The position numbers and the translations under genes were made by a program. A stretch of DNA of 64,000 bases from positions 8,461,256 to 8,525,255 of the forward strand of contig NC_133954.1 in assembly GCF_031877795.1 (NCBI RefSeq), given 5' to 3'. Of the stretch, positions 1-21,700 are shown in pieces. This stretch comes from Strix aluco (lineage: Eukaryota; Chordata; Aves; Strigiformes; Strigidae). A model generated the notes under the pieces. The model was not told where the DNA came from. It was given only the letters and a program-made list of their open reading frames with translations, and did not search any database. How positions within the stretch are numbered: position 1 is the stretch's first letter; every line of letters starts with the position of its first letter.

Positions 1-9533
<9,533 letters not shown>

Positions 9534-9852
9534 GGCGGCGGCGTGGCGGCTCCGGCGCCGGCGGGGAAGGGGAGGGGGGAAAGGAGGGGAGGGGGGGAAA
9601 AGCGGGGCGGGCCGGGACCGGAGGAGGGGAGGGAGGGGAAGGGGAGGAAGCCGGGGCCTGCCCCGCGGAGGCGGCGGAGGGAGGGTCCGGCGCGGAGGCC
9701 TGGCGGGGCGGCGGCGGCGGCGGCTCCTGCTGCTGCGGGCGGCGGAGGGAGAAAAGGGCCGCGCGAGCGGGGCGGGCGCGCGCGCGCACACCGAGCGGGG
9801 CGGGTGGCGGAGGGATACCAGCCGCTGCCCGCCGCCCCGCGCCGCCACGCTC

Positions 9853-9989
9853 ATTGGTCGGCGGCTCCCGGCGCCGCGGTCTCCTATTGGCGGGGGCGCC
9901 CGGGGCGCGGTTCATTGGCGGGTAACGGGGGGTGAGGGGGGGGAAGGAAGGGCGGGGGCGGGGCTTCCGGCGGCGCCCGCCGTGATTGG
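9853..9989 (-). promoter_or_regulatory. KPNB1: KPNB1 core promoter with four CCAAT boxes
   Basis: ATTGG on the plus strand (CCAAT in gene orientation) occurs at 9853-9857, 9886-9890, 9914-9918 and 9985-9989, spaced 33, 28 and 71 bases. GC-rich boxes lie between them. There is no TATA box. Clustered CCAAT boxes are typical NF-Y sites of growth-related promoters. They lie 320-456 bases upstream of the start codon, so transcription probably begins around 9700-9800. That start position is an inference. Confidence 0.8.
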
Positions 9990-10045
9990 GCGGTGCCGGG
10001 AAGGGCGAACCGGCGGCGCTGGGGGGGGGGAGGGAGGGAAGCAGC

Positions 10046-10186
10046 CACGTGGGGACCGCGGGGGTGCGGGGGACCGGACCGGGACCGGCGGGTCCCCACC
10101 GGCGGTTCCCGGCGCCGGCTCCGCCCGTAGCGCCGCGGGGAAGCGCCCCCTGCTGCCCCCGGAGGCGGCCCTGGGGGAGCCACGTG
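10046..10186. promoter_or_regulatory. KPNB1: Two CACGTG E-boxes upstream of KPNB1
   Basis: Perfect palindromic CACGTG is present at 10046-10051 and 10181-10186 within the CpG island. These match MYC/MAX and USF binding sites. Use in this promoter is inferred. Confidence 0.55.
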
Positions 10187-11523
10187 CTGGGCCCCGACCG
10201 GGGAGGGGAAGCGGAGCCGCGGGAAGGAACCGGCCGCCGGTTTCACGCCGCACCGGGGTGGGGGACACGCGACGCCCGGTTGCGCTGCCGGGGCTCCGGA
10301 GAGCCGCGCTGGGACGGGCATCCCGCAGGAACCGGCGCTTGGTGCCGCGGGGGAAGCGCCGGCCAGTGCCGGTAGCGGCGGGCGGGGCCAGGGCAGAGCC
10401 CGGGCAGAGCCCCAGCACCGACGGCAACGGCCCTCGCGTGTCCCCTCCGACGGGGCGCAGCGGGGCCCCCTCTGCCCCCCCGAGTGACCCCAGCAAAGGG
10501 CGACAGGGGCGCAGAGCCGAGGGCAGGGAAGGCTGGAGGAGAGTAGAGGGGGAAAAGAATTTTAAAAAAAAGGAAAAAATGAATACCTGAGGGAAAAAAG
10601 GGCGGAACAAAGGTGGAGCTGAATAATTAAAGCTAGGTAAAGGCACAGCCTGTGACTTGCTGGGCTCCAGCTTGCAGGAGGGAGCAATTAGTAACAGAAG
10701 CAGGCGGCATTGTGGGACTAAATCAAAAGGCCACAGGAGAAGGGACAACTCCCGGGTGACCAGCCCCGTCCTCTCCCGAGGCCGCAGGGAAGAGCCCTGC
10801 TCCGCTCCCGGCATGCGCTGGGCTCTGCTCCTACCTGGCAGTCACACTTCGGTGATTAATTATTCTTTGCTCTGAATATATTTCGGTTTTCTGGGAAAGG
10901 GACACGCTCGAGGAAGAGGCTGTGAGCGACTGCAGCCAGCACTGAGGGGGTGAGCGAGGGGAAAACTGGAGTTACAACTACTTGGGAATAGTTGACAGCA
11001 TCAGCGTGACCGACTGTCGTGACAGTCGCGTTCCTGCAGCTGAAGACACACCTTCAGTTCAAAGAGCTGCACCGGTGGCCCAGCTGCAGGCAGGTACATC
11101 ACGCCAGAGGACGGCGGCACCTTCCACGCTTCGCGGTGCTCCGTGACCCTCCCGAGCCCAGGACGGGGTGGGGGAGCAGCTTCCCGAGGGCTGTGTCCCC
11201 ACCGCTGGTTCCTCACGGGGCTGACGGCCCAGGCAGGCTTCCCTCCGCTCTCCAGCTGGAAGCGGAAGATGGGGAAAAGCAGCCTCACTCCTGTTTGATG
11301 GCTCCAGGCCTTCCTCTCCCACACGGCCACTGTTTTCCCCCCACAAACACAAGCTGTTGCTTGAGGAAAGTCTTAACGCTGTAGAGCAAAGCAAGCGCTG
11401 GCCCCTGAGGACTGGCCTTACCCAGTGCTGGGGAGGTGGACTCGCCCACAGCTGTGCAAGACAAAAAAGATTCATCTCTCCCCTAAAAAAATTCAGGTTA
11501 CAGGGACAGGCGGGTACTCTGGG

Positions 11524-11705
11524 GCGCAGGAGACCTGGATCCTGTCCCTGCCTTTGCCAGCGGCCTGCAGGACAACCTCCAAAAACTTCTTTTGTCTACC
11601 TCGGCCTTTAGTCTCAGATTTTAAAATGGGGACAAATCCCGATTCAGCTGCTTTTTTGTAAAGTGCTTTGAGATCTCTGGCTGAGGAGCACCGAGTATCA
11701 CGCTG
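11524..11705 (+). repeat. Ancient amniote SINE/LINE relic (MIR/L2-type 3' end)
   Basis: The segment contains words in the order seen in MIR/L2-class repeats: ACCTGGATCCTGTCCCTGCC, then CTCAGATTTTAAAATGGGGA, then TAAAGTGCTTTGAGATCTCT near 11659. This is recognised from memory of the families. The exact family and borders are uncertain. Confidence 0.5.
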
Positions 11706-14700
11706 GCAGGTTTCATGCAGTTACAAGCAGGGCTAAAAAACGTCCAGACACGGGGATTTGTATTCTGTTTGTCCTGCTGCCATCGTCTTATTGCACGTTC
11801 TTACAGTGTCTCGCCTGCATCTGTCTCAGCCACTCCAGCTGGAAAACTGCTGGAAAAAAAGCTGAGACTAAGCTCGGGAAGGCAGATGGGGTTGGCATTC
11901 CCTGGTGACTGCAGAGGTTTGAGATCTCTGAGATCAGCCAGTGAGGGAGCGCGGGATGCAGGGGCACGGCCAGCGTGAGCACGGCTCGCAGGGGGAGAGA
12001 GGGGTGCTGGTAAATCTGCCCCAGCGGAGGAGCCTGGCTGGGCAGATTGTAAACAGTCACATCACCGACTCGTTTAAGACCAATTACTATTTACAGCTTG
12101 ACTCACGGAACAGAACGGACACGTTATTCAGCCTGGAGGAACGGAGTTCACTTTGCATACAGCCCTCTTCGCCTCTGCTAGCGGATCAAAGTCAACTCAC
12201 CGAGCAGCGTTTGGGTTGAAATCTGGTGAAATTCACTCTCTGGTGGCAAATGCCCAGCGGGGAGGAGGGATAAGACAGGACCGGAGGAGCCTGACCCACG
12301 GCACGGTTTGCTGCTGAACACCGTCCTGCTCCAACACGCTCCTCCAGTACCTGCCCAGCCCGAAGCTCTAGGACATGGCTCAGGCGTGCGCCGTGTCGCT
12401 GACCCTTCCGACCCTTCCGTGTTGTTTCCTGAGGGGACTGACCAGCGAGAGAGAGGAGGATTCAAGAATTCTGTACAAATCTGGCCTTAGTAGCAAGGAA
12501 AGCCTGAAAACCCAGTGTAAAATGAGGATAAGCGAGACTGGAGTCAGCTCCCCCCAGCAGTGCTCAGGCTGGAGCTGTAAACTTGAACTAGATGCACTGT
12601 TTTTCTCCTCGTTGCCATAAATGGCATACTCAGCATTCACATTACAGAGGCTTGTATCATCTCCTGCTTTCATAAACCCAGCACAGAAACCGGGAGAGAA
12701 ATGCTGAAAAGTTGCTGACTCTGGAGACAGGGTACTTGGGGTTATTTCAGCAAGTGAGGAGGTTGGAACAAGAACTAGGTGACCAGGTTCCCCTTCCTGA
12801 GTCTATCAAGGCTGCTCAGTACCTTCAGGTTTCTCAGAAAATCCTACAAAAATTCCACAGGACAGGAACTCTGTGATTTTTTATCTATCCAGAGGCTGGA
12901 GTTCAGTGGAAAACTCTGAGAAACGACCGTCAACGAAGCAGAGTTTAGACGATGCCAGGTTTGAGAAGTTAACACAGGGATCCAGAATAAGATTATTTAC
13001 ACAAACGAGCACGTGCACCGAAAGGACAAACACATGCACCAGGTGCAGCCCTTCCTCTGTCGGAAGCGAAACGTCAAAGGCCGCTTAACACTCAACATTT
13101 CTCTAACCCCGAATTGCAGCACCACGGTGGATTTTCCGCGCGCTCAATCTCGCCCGGCTGAAGCAGCCCAAAGGTGACTTAGGTGCTGCGCAGAGATGAT
13201 GTGTTTTTCTAACAGTCAGGTGGTGAAATCCAGTTTTGAAAAAAACCTGGATGAAATCCAGACGGCACAGATAAGTTACACAAGGCTGAGCAGAGACACT
13301 CACCTGGTCTTGCTTAGAGGGAACGATTTCCAAGCACTTTGGTTCTGTTCAGCCTTAAAATAATCTCATTTTTCTTTCCTGGTTTGGGTCCCTGTAAAAG
13401 AAAAGTTAATGAGTCCACAACATCAACCCAGGGGAAAAAAGATCACAGCGGAGCACAGCACGCTGTCCTCTTCAGCTCTGAGTTTTGGCACATACGTGTG
13501 TTTTCCCCACACATTTTCACTCACGTGAATCATTTTAACCTTCAACCACAAATTTAGCCCAGCAAATTGAGCTCTCCTGTAACGAAAGTCTGAAAGAGCC
13601 CAAATGGAGCTCGCTGAGGCAGCCACTGCTCGGCCTGATTTTTTGATGGTCTGTTGCTGCTTGGTCCTTCCTTTGCTGGGGTGGAAGGATGCTCCTGTTG
13701 ACGTGGTCACTGAGGGACAAGCCACACGTGATCCTCCCTCCCTAACCAGAATCCGCTGGGCAGTAGAAGAGAGCTTTGCTGTACCAACCCTTCAGCTTCC
13801 GTGAGCCTTGTTCTGATCCTGGCGGCCAAGACTCAATTCTCCAGCTCCTGGCCCAGAACATTTTCACTTGCACAGGTGTTTTGCGTGGGCTGAGGTACCT
13901 TTAACAGAACAGGGGTGTAACGTCTCTGAAACGCAGCGCTGATGGCAGGGACAGTCGGTGGTGGGAACACTGAGACCTCCCTGCAGCCCCGACCCTGCAC
14001 AGGAACACGTAGGTACGTGTTAGAGAAGGATTTGGGAAGTCAACTTTAGGGGTGTGTTGGTTTTTTGACTGTTTTTCAAAGGATGCACAAGTTTATTTTT
14101 TTTTTACTGTATACCATTTAATTTTACTATAATTTAAAATATGGAGCATATTCTTAACACGAGTGTGTTTGGGAAAAGGGTCTGGCATCTGGGGAAGCAA
14201 ATAATGTGTCTTTCCAGGTGCTGCAGTTCCACTTAGGCTAGATAAAATTTTGGTCTGAAATCTGGGTATTTTTGGAGAGTAAACCAGATTCCAAAACTTT
14301 CTTTCCTAGTTAATTCCACATCTGCCTGGCAAGCTTGCGTCTTTTCCCCCGACAGATTAAATATTATTCTATCCCATGTGTAAGAGTCTTGCAAGTACAA
14401 AGTGATGACTATATATAGGAATGTATATTTTTGTTATTACAAAACTCGCCTTTTCCAAATTGCTTTGGTAAGTTCATACTTGCAATTATTATTTTTTAAA
14501 TGGAGGGGACACTTTCCGAGTGTGGCTGTGTCAGCGGCAGGACTGGATCTGCATCAGCAACGGCGGGGCGGGAGGCCACCAGTCCTCCTCCCTCTGTAAG
14601 CATTCCTAAAACCAATTCAAAAAACTCCATTTCCAGCTTATTTGAAGTGCAGCGTTTTGGTGTCACGGGGCCAAACACGGTGCAGGTGCCTGACCATTCT

Positions 14701-15702
14701 GTACTGGCTCGGTATCAAACTGGCTTTGATTCAGCTTCCAGTCACAACCGACACCGACTGGGTTTCAAACTACTTTCATTATTTTTACTGCCCCTGCTAC
14801 CAAAAGCGATCGAATGAAGGCGTTGAGATTTCCTTAAAACTCAGCTTCAGTTATCTAAAGGTGACGGGGTAGGAAAAAAGGAAACGGCTCAAACTGAAGA
14901 TCTGCCGAGGCTGCTGCGTCTAATCACGACCAATGCAAGATGATCGGGGAGACAATCTGAAAAAAGGACAAGTAAAAACCGATCCATTCAACCGCGCCCC
15001 CTTCCTCCAAGCCCCCAACGACCCGCAGCATGGAGTTGTTCCAGAAATGGTTTTAAAATGTGAATTAACCCTTCAATCCCAGGGCTAAGAGAACATCGCA
15101 TGAATGGGCCGTCCTCTGCTCGAGACCCAGCGATTCCCATTGCTCTGACAGGTTTTTCTCCACACGGCGCTGCCTCCTCTCCCCCGTGAGCAGGGGAGCG
15201 GCCCCGGCACTAAGGGCAGAACCTGTCCCAAGCCTCATCACCTGAAACTCCAGCCAGCGGCTCTGGCACAGCACTAAGACAGCTCGCTAGGCAAAAGCCT
15301 GACCTGCAGCCTGGCTGTATCCACGTTTTATCAGACCGATGTTCCACCTGAGCGGGAATCAAGCTCCTACGGCTTTAAAGGGGCATCTTTATGGCAAGGC
15401 AGTACCTTGGGCACGGCCCAGCCGACCTGTCTGCAAGAGAAACCGAAAGTGAGGTCTGCAAGAAGTACCTGCAACTGCGAAGACAAGGGAAGGGCAAGGT
15501 AGCAGCAACATGTCGTTTATTGTGGAACAACTCTGCTGCTGCCTAGGCAGGGGGATGCTCAGTGAAAAAAGCTTTTTGTGGTTTTGTTGGAGGGGGGATA
15601 GGGAGGCAGAGGCAAAAGGACAAGGTTGGTTACTTGTAAATGCCAAGATTAAAGCCAGGTATTAGCACTGTGCCAAAAAAGCAAGTTAAAGGAGCAATAA
15701 AT

Positions 15703-15905
15703 CATAGAGTATCTCAAGTTGGAAGGGACCTGTAAGGATCATCGAGTCCAACTCCCTGCTGCTCACAGGACTGCCAGAACTAAACCAGACGACTCAGAGC
15801 GTCGTCCAGACGCTCCCTGAGCTCCATCAGGCTTGGTGCTGGCACCACTTCCCCGGGGAGCCCATTCAAGGGACCAACAGCCCTCTCGGTGAACAAGCGG
15901 GTGCA
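15703..15905 (-). mobile_element. CR1 LINE 3' end fragment
   Basis: The plus strand reads ATCATAGAGTATCTCAAGTT, then GGAAGGGACC, then a GGATCATCGAGTCCAACTCC block. This is the reverse complement of a CR1 3' end from a subfamily different from the two copies in KPNB1 intron 4. It is about 200 bases, 5'-truncated and diverged. Confidence 0.85.
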
Positions 15906-17314
15906 TGCAGTAAGTTTAATTGTTAAGAAAACCTTTCTGTTCCAGCCATTAAAAGGTTTTCACCCCAGTGTTTTTGTGAGCAAGAATTAACGCAGATTTT
16001 TGTCATCGCTCCATCACCAGGACTCATCCAGGCAGGATTATCTCATTACACCTGAGAGGGATCCAAGAGACATGGAGGCAAACTCCTGCTGCTGCTGCTG
16101 GGAAAACTTGTACTGCTTTTAGCTCCACTATAAGCCTCTACTCGGGATAAAGGCCCCCACTTATCTACATAGTTCAGGTCTTTATCTAAGATTTGACACA
16201 GAAACCAGTGAAGCTGCTCGAGAGGGAAGAAAGAATCTGTCAAGGCTTCTTCAAGTGTTTAACTTGAACAGACACAGCAGAGTCCTTGTGAATAGCTTCT
16301 GTATCGCTGGGGTATCCCTCTTGCTGTTCTTGTCCTGACCCTCTCCTGAGCATCAGTTTGTCTCCAGTGGAAAAAAAAAAAAAAGAAGAAGATCTCACAT
16401 TAAGTGGACAAATCCCAAACTTACTTTCACGAAGAATTAAAATCTACTTTCTTTACAGGCAGGAGAGACTAGGACTAGTCAGTCTGCTGAGACTATTCAG
16501 TTTGCTCACTGACCACAAGCCTGTTATTTCTGTCACTCTCCTTCAACTGCTTGCATGTCATTTGCATTGTTTAAAGTCAAAACAAGATCACCTCAACTTG
16601 CAGCTACAGTACTTCTCATTTCATACATCACCAGTCATGCTGGAATCACAACTTTGCATGTTATTTTGTCAATGTGCAAGAAGCAGAAGAGAAACCAGCT
16701 TACTCTTCTGAAATCACATTGGCTCTGCAGTGCTGACAGCAGGAAAAAACATAAGTTAACAGATATGACTCAGGGCAAACAGAATTCCTGTTTCAGTCTC
16801 TTCTGACCATGTAGCCACACTAGCCCCAGGGCCACCAACCCACACGGTCCCTCTCAGAGCGCTGCCACCTCCCCTGACTCTGAACGTGCCCGTTTCTGGG
16901 GGGGATCCCCCGCCCCGGCGCGTCGTGGTGGCCATCGGCAGCATTTGCAGAGTCCCTCAACTTCTCAGGTGTTTGTTTCATAGAAATTTGCTTATTCACA
17001 ATTATTTTCCCTTGCCTTTACCTTCCAAATTCTGTCCCGGTGAGTTCTTTAGTGCTTGACAACAATCTTTACACAGATTACACAAGATCTACTCACGATC
17101 AGGACGTTACGTGCTCCCTCAGCTGCCCTAAGACCTAGCACTGACAGCAGGAGAGGAGGCGGCTCAGAACAAGGGTCTCCTTGGGGCCGTTAAAGACACC
17201 ACCGACACGTGGCCCCCGCTGTTCCCTCAGAGGTTTAGGTCCCTTGAAAGCAGCAACACTCTTTCAGGCTTCAAACAGAACACAAGATCAGGACGTGAAT
17301 TTCACATTGACATT

Positions 17315-17320
17315 TTTATT
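17315..17320 (-). terminator. NPEPPS: Probable distal poly(A) signal of NPEPPS
   Basis: TTTATT on the plus strand is AATAAA in gene orientation. About 20 bases further is a CA dinucleotide suited to cleavage (near 17297). A GU-rich stretch, CTTGTGTTCTGTTTG in gene sense, follows around 17270-17285. That arrangement is what a functional site needs. Confidence 0.6.
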
Positions 17321-18315
17321 AACGCCAACTGTTTTAAATTTTTTTTTTTTTTTTTTTTTAAACAATAGCACAAAAATGTTTCAGGGAAGCAGTCTGACAG
17401 TTAGTCTGATGACCTTCTGAAATACAGTTAAGCCACACCAAATACGAATTCCTGTTAAAGAAAAAAAAAAATATATATGGAACTCCAACCTTTGTATTAG
17501 AGGGTGTTGTGTCTGGTTAGTAGACCACGCTGCTTTGTGAAGTAAATGATGGCACACAGCTTAGACTTCATCATCACGCCAGTCATCACTAATTTAAGGC
17601 TTCTGAATCAAATTACCATCAACATCACAGAAAGGAACGAAAAGCTAGTGTTGCTACGGCCATGAGGAGATTGAACAAGCTGGATCTTTTAGACAAGTAA
17701 CGGTGTCTTGAATAGAAGAGACCTGCCCTAACAGCAGCCAGGAGAACCAGTCACACAGTAGTTATCTCCTCATTTGCATGCATTTTGAGGGTGCAATTTA
17801 GTAAGAAAAAAAAAATAAATTGCATGAATCTTTCTCTTATTTAATGTGGCTATGGAAGATGTTTCCTTACAATTCCATTATCTCTAAGAAGGACATCAGC
17901 AAGTGGAACCAAGGAGAAAAACCGAAGAGCAACAGAACATTTTTCTTTTTGCTGAGAGGTAACACAAAAGGGAGGGAACCTACTATCCTTGGATTGGGGG
18001 GGGGGTTGCAGGAACATCTCCCCAAAACCTTGCACTTAGAATGATGCACAGACTCTATGTTATACCAGCTACCTGCCTTTCCGAGTGACCTGTTCCACAC
18101 AACGCTCAGAGGCATTAACCCATTCTTGCCCCAGACTCTCCACAAAATTCCACTGACCTAGAAACCACTGGTTTCCTTTTTTTTTTTTGGGGGGGAGGGC
18201 TGGGGGAGGGTGTAAAAAACAGAACATCTGTCAATAAGAGTGTCAGGAGGGGGGTGTTAAATATTTTAACCACTGACAAGGCTTGAGGAAGTTTCACAGT
18301 TTTGTTATGCTCTAT

Positions 18316-18321
18316 TTTATT
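18316..18321 (-). terminator. NPEPPS: Possible proximal poly(A) signal of NPEPPS
   Basis: AATAAA in gene orientation, about 235 bases after the stop codon. The sequence after it is less GU-rich than at the distal site, so it may be weak or unused. Confidence 0.3.
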
Positions 18322-18554
18322 ACTATCATATTTACAGATTTTTCTCTCTTTTTTTTTTTTTTGCTGAATTGCTGATAATTTTAATAGAATTTAAATCTGG
18401 AGTGTGAGCAGGAACCAGTTAACTACATTCATTGTCCAATCCCCATTGGTTTGAGAAAAAGACTCCAAATTCTTGGCATATGATTCAGCTGTTGGGTAGC
18501 TCCTCCCTCTCCCCATGAGGCGGCAGCAGGACTGCAGCAGTGGCATGCACAGAT

Positions 18555-18707
18555 TCACACCATGGCTGGTGGGGCCTTGCGCTGCAGAAAATATTGGTGG
18601 ATGTTCTCGGCGTCCCGCTTCAGCCAAGCTGCATTCAGCAGAATATTTTCACAGCACTGCTGGACAGTGCGTTCTGCCGATGGAGCTGGGTGACTCTCAA
18701 AGAAGGC
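18555..18707 (-). CDS. NPEPPS: NPEPPS coding exon 23 (terminal)
   Basis: Residues 826-875, [19 protein letters not shown] to RKAPPAMV, then TGA (complement of 18555-18557). The acceptor is TTATACAG. The C-terminus has the expected length for the family. Confidence 0.97.
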   Translation of the reverse strand, partial: AFFESHPAPSAERTVQQCCENILLNAAWLKRDAENIHQYFLQRKAPPAMV

Positions 18708-21700
18708 CTGTATAAAAAGCACACAAGCATCCATAAGGGCAGAAGCAGGCACAGACAAGATTATATTTTTAAGTCGCCAAATTCCCTCGGATATATAGAA
18801 ACGCTTTTGCGCGTTACGTTCCTCGTCTGACTACAGTTCACGCTCTGCTCCCACCAGCATCACAGGCTCTGAAAAATCTGCAGGGTGCTTGCTGAGTTTG
18901 CGAGATGTGCGATCCCAAGGACAGAGTGGGAACAGCAAAATGCCTCCGTTTCTCTGCTAAAGCCACGGGAGCGGTTCTACGGACCAGCCCCAACGCTGCC
19001 TCCTGTCCTGCCCTGTCCTTGCTGCCAGGGACAGCAAGTGGCACTTGGAGAGAGAAAATTCAGGCCCTCGCTGGGAGGCAACGACCGAGCAGCAAATCGA
19101 GTGTGTATTTCTGGATACTTGGAAGAAGACACTAACGGAAGCTTAAGGCCATTTTGCAAAAGCATTTGTCTAGGTATCAGATTTCTTCACATTCTACCTA
19201 GGCCTCTTTCCAAGCTGCATAATGACCTCCAAGCACCAGCAGCACTCAAGAGTTTTGCTGAATAGTCTCACATTTCTTCCTGCAGAATCAACAATATCCA
19301 TCCCCTGCGACTAGCGGAGACTGAAGAAGCTGCACCAGAGGCTGCAGTGACTTTGCACTTTACAACTGGTTGTAGGGTAGAGTAAGCCAGCGTAGCCGCA
19401 GGCTCCTCCCGGTGTTTGGCCCATCACCCCACACCAACGTGCGGCCTCGGGACTCGGACACATTCAGTACTCCAGCTAGGAGCTAGCTACAGTCTCAGGA
19501 AGTTCTCTGGGAAAGTGGTTGTGATTTAGTGACGGATGATTGTTCTGGTAAATGTTTTGCAACATGTTCTTTAAAGAAAAAAAATGATAGCGGAAGATTT
19601 CTCTGTAAAATCACTTATGCTACTCAATCTTTTCTAAGAAGAGATCACTAGATGATAAAAAAAAGGATGGATAGAGCTCATGGCTCAGCTTATCTTTGAA
19701 GTAAGAATTCCTCCTGAGCATTTTCCTAACAGGAAAGTGATAATTAAGGGCCATATTTTTAAGCTGCTTCTTCCAAGAAGGAGTCCCTGTAAGAGTGTGG
19801 GCAAAGAGTAAATAACAAAACCTACGCACATTCTCAAAACTCCACCAAGACCAGCGCCTACACTCCCAAGTCAGGGGACGCTTGAGCCCAGGAATGAAAT
19901 CACATCACCTCGAGCCACCAACTTCAAGACAGGCTCTCTGCAAACACACTAATCTGCCTCGTGCCAAAGCCTCGCTCTCGGTACACAGCACAAATGGCCA
20001 CATAAAACTTGGACCTGTAGTATGGAATTTAGCCAATTCCTGCCACGTTAATGCCCCCAGGAGTCCCTGGGTGCCAGCGCAGTCAGCCCCAGGTGTGCCC
20101 TGTCAGTCTGGGGAGGAACAAAGCGGTGGCGGAAGCTTCCTCAGCTTCCTATGGCCGTTGTCACAACTACAGATTTTGCTACAATTATCTTTAAAGTTTG
20201 TCTTTTAGGGAGTCTCAAAACCGCTGCCACAAACTGTGCTGGATGTTATAAAAGTTTAAACGACTGAAACTAATGAAACAGAAATCACTAGAAGTTGCAC
20301 ATTACTTCGTGAAAATGCTAATTTAAGATATTTTAATAAAATAACTCAACCTAAAGCAGGGCAACTAGGCAACAGTCAGAATAGTCATAGGCAGAGCCAC
20401 AGTTCAACAACAAAACCCTCACCGAAACTCATGGCTCTTCCATCAGGTGCTTACAGTCTAGAGCACACAATGTTTGTCACAGATCAACTTAATCGCTTCT
20501 TCAATTAAAATTTCTTACCTTAACTTCTGCGGCCATTTTATCATTTGCAAATCCATCCACTGTTAGCTGAAGGAAAAAAAATATTAACCAAGGGTAAGCA
20601 TTTATAGCATTTCAGACATAACAGTTTGGTCATGTGTGTGAACAGGACTTCTCACAGCTGCACATACCTTTATTAGTCTGGATATTAAGAATCCACCTTG
20701 GTATCGATTATAAAGTTCCTCCCAATTGTCCCTTACAAATTTCCAAGCAGCTTTCCTCCCCTGCTTGCTGCCTCCAGCTACTCCACCAATAACAGATACC
20801 GTGTCCTGGGGACGTACCTCTTCCTGAAGATGAAAATGTAGACAAGCATTCAAGACTGTTTCAACAAATACAGCGTGTTGGCTTTATGCATTTCTACACC
20901 AAAGCTGTCAACAATAGCTTTTTCCCCCCATAATGCTTAAATCTTTGAGTTGTATCTTAGAAGTTTAAGGCTGCTCCTCCTATTCTAGTGCATTATAAGT
21001 GCCAGTGCTCTGTCACCACGTGCTCTGAACGCACTCGTCGTTCTCACGAGGTAAAGAAGCAGCTTTTCCAAGAACTTACTGAAAGTGCAAAGGTGAGAAC
21101 TTTTTGAATCAGTTCTGGTTGAGAGATGGCTCCAAGAACTCGTTCAATTCGGTTCTTCTCCTCCTGCATGTCTGCTTGCTTGTGAAGCTTCAAAGCCAAA
21201 GTGAATAGTATTAGCACACAGTATTAATTAAACGTCGACTTTTTACCCAGCACTTCTGAACGTGCTGTAAACGCTAGAGCTGCTGGATTAGTCTGCAAGC
21301 CTAATATGTGACAAATTGAGCTCGTTCATGAATCATCCTGCAGCTATCCACATTACGGACCTCATTACACGTACACCAGCAGAAAGGACCGTTAGTAATA
21401 AACTGATCTTCACCACTGTTTATAGAAGGTCAAGTAGGACCGTGCCTCCAAGCAGTGAAAAATAATCCTAAAATGCAAGATGCAACGTTCCACTAGGTGG
21501 CAATTTCACACTACGCACGGCCCAAGGAACACCAAAACGAAGCCCTATTGCTCACATCAGCTGTAAAACACCGCACTGAGCCCGCCTGCAGATAAACTAC
21601 ATCTCAGAGGAACCTACACAATGGAATATTTAGCTGTTTGTTGCATAAGCTGACAGTGTTAACAAAGCGTGCACTCACCTTCAGCATAGTGTCTAAAGTA

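Larger units (their letters stand above)
10521..17290. other. Intergenic spacer between KPNB1 promoter and NPEPPS 3' end
   Basis: About 6.8 kb with no recognisable coding gene. Open frames here are short and match nothing I know. An NRF1-like GCATGCGC lies at 10811-10818. Repeats are the relic at 11524-11705 and the CR1 at 15703-15905. The rest shows nothing I can name. Confidence 0.65.
17297..18554 (-). other. NPEPPS: NPEPPS 3' untranslated region (inferred)
   Basis: Sequence between the NPEPPS stop codon and the best distal poly(A) signal, about 1.25 kb. It is AT-rich with several A/T homopolymers, including a 21-base T run at 17339-17359 (A run in the mRNA). The length is inferred from the signal, not from transcript data. 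Confidence 0.6.

Noticed and set aside
17339-17359. T run as the end of a processed pseudogene or LINE tail
   Set aside because: No coding homology or repeat body adjoins it. It is best read as part of the NPEPPS 3' UTR, though it could mislead oligo-dT priming.
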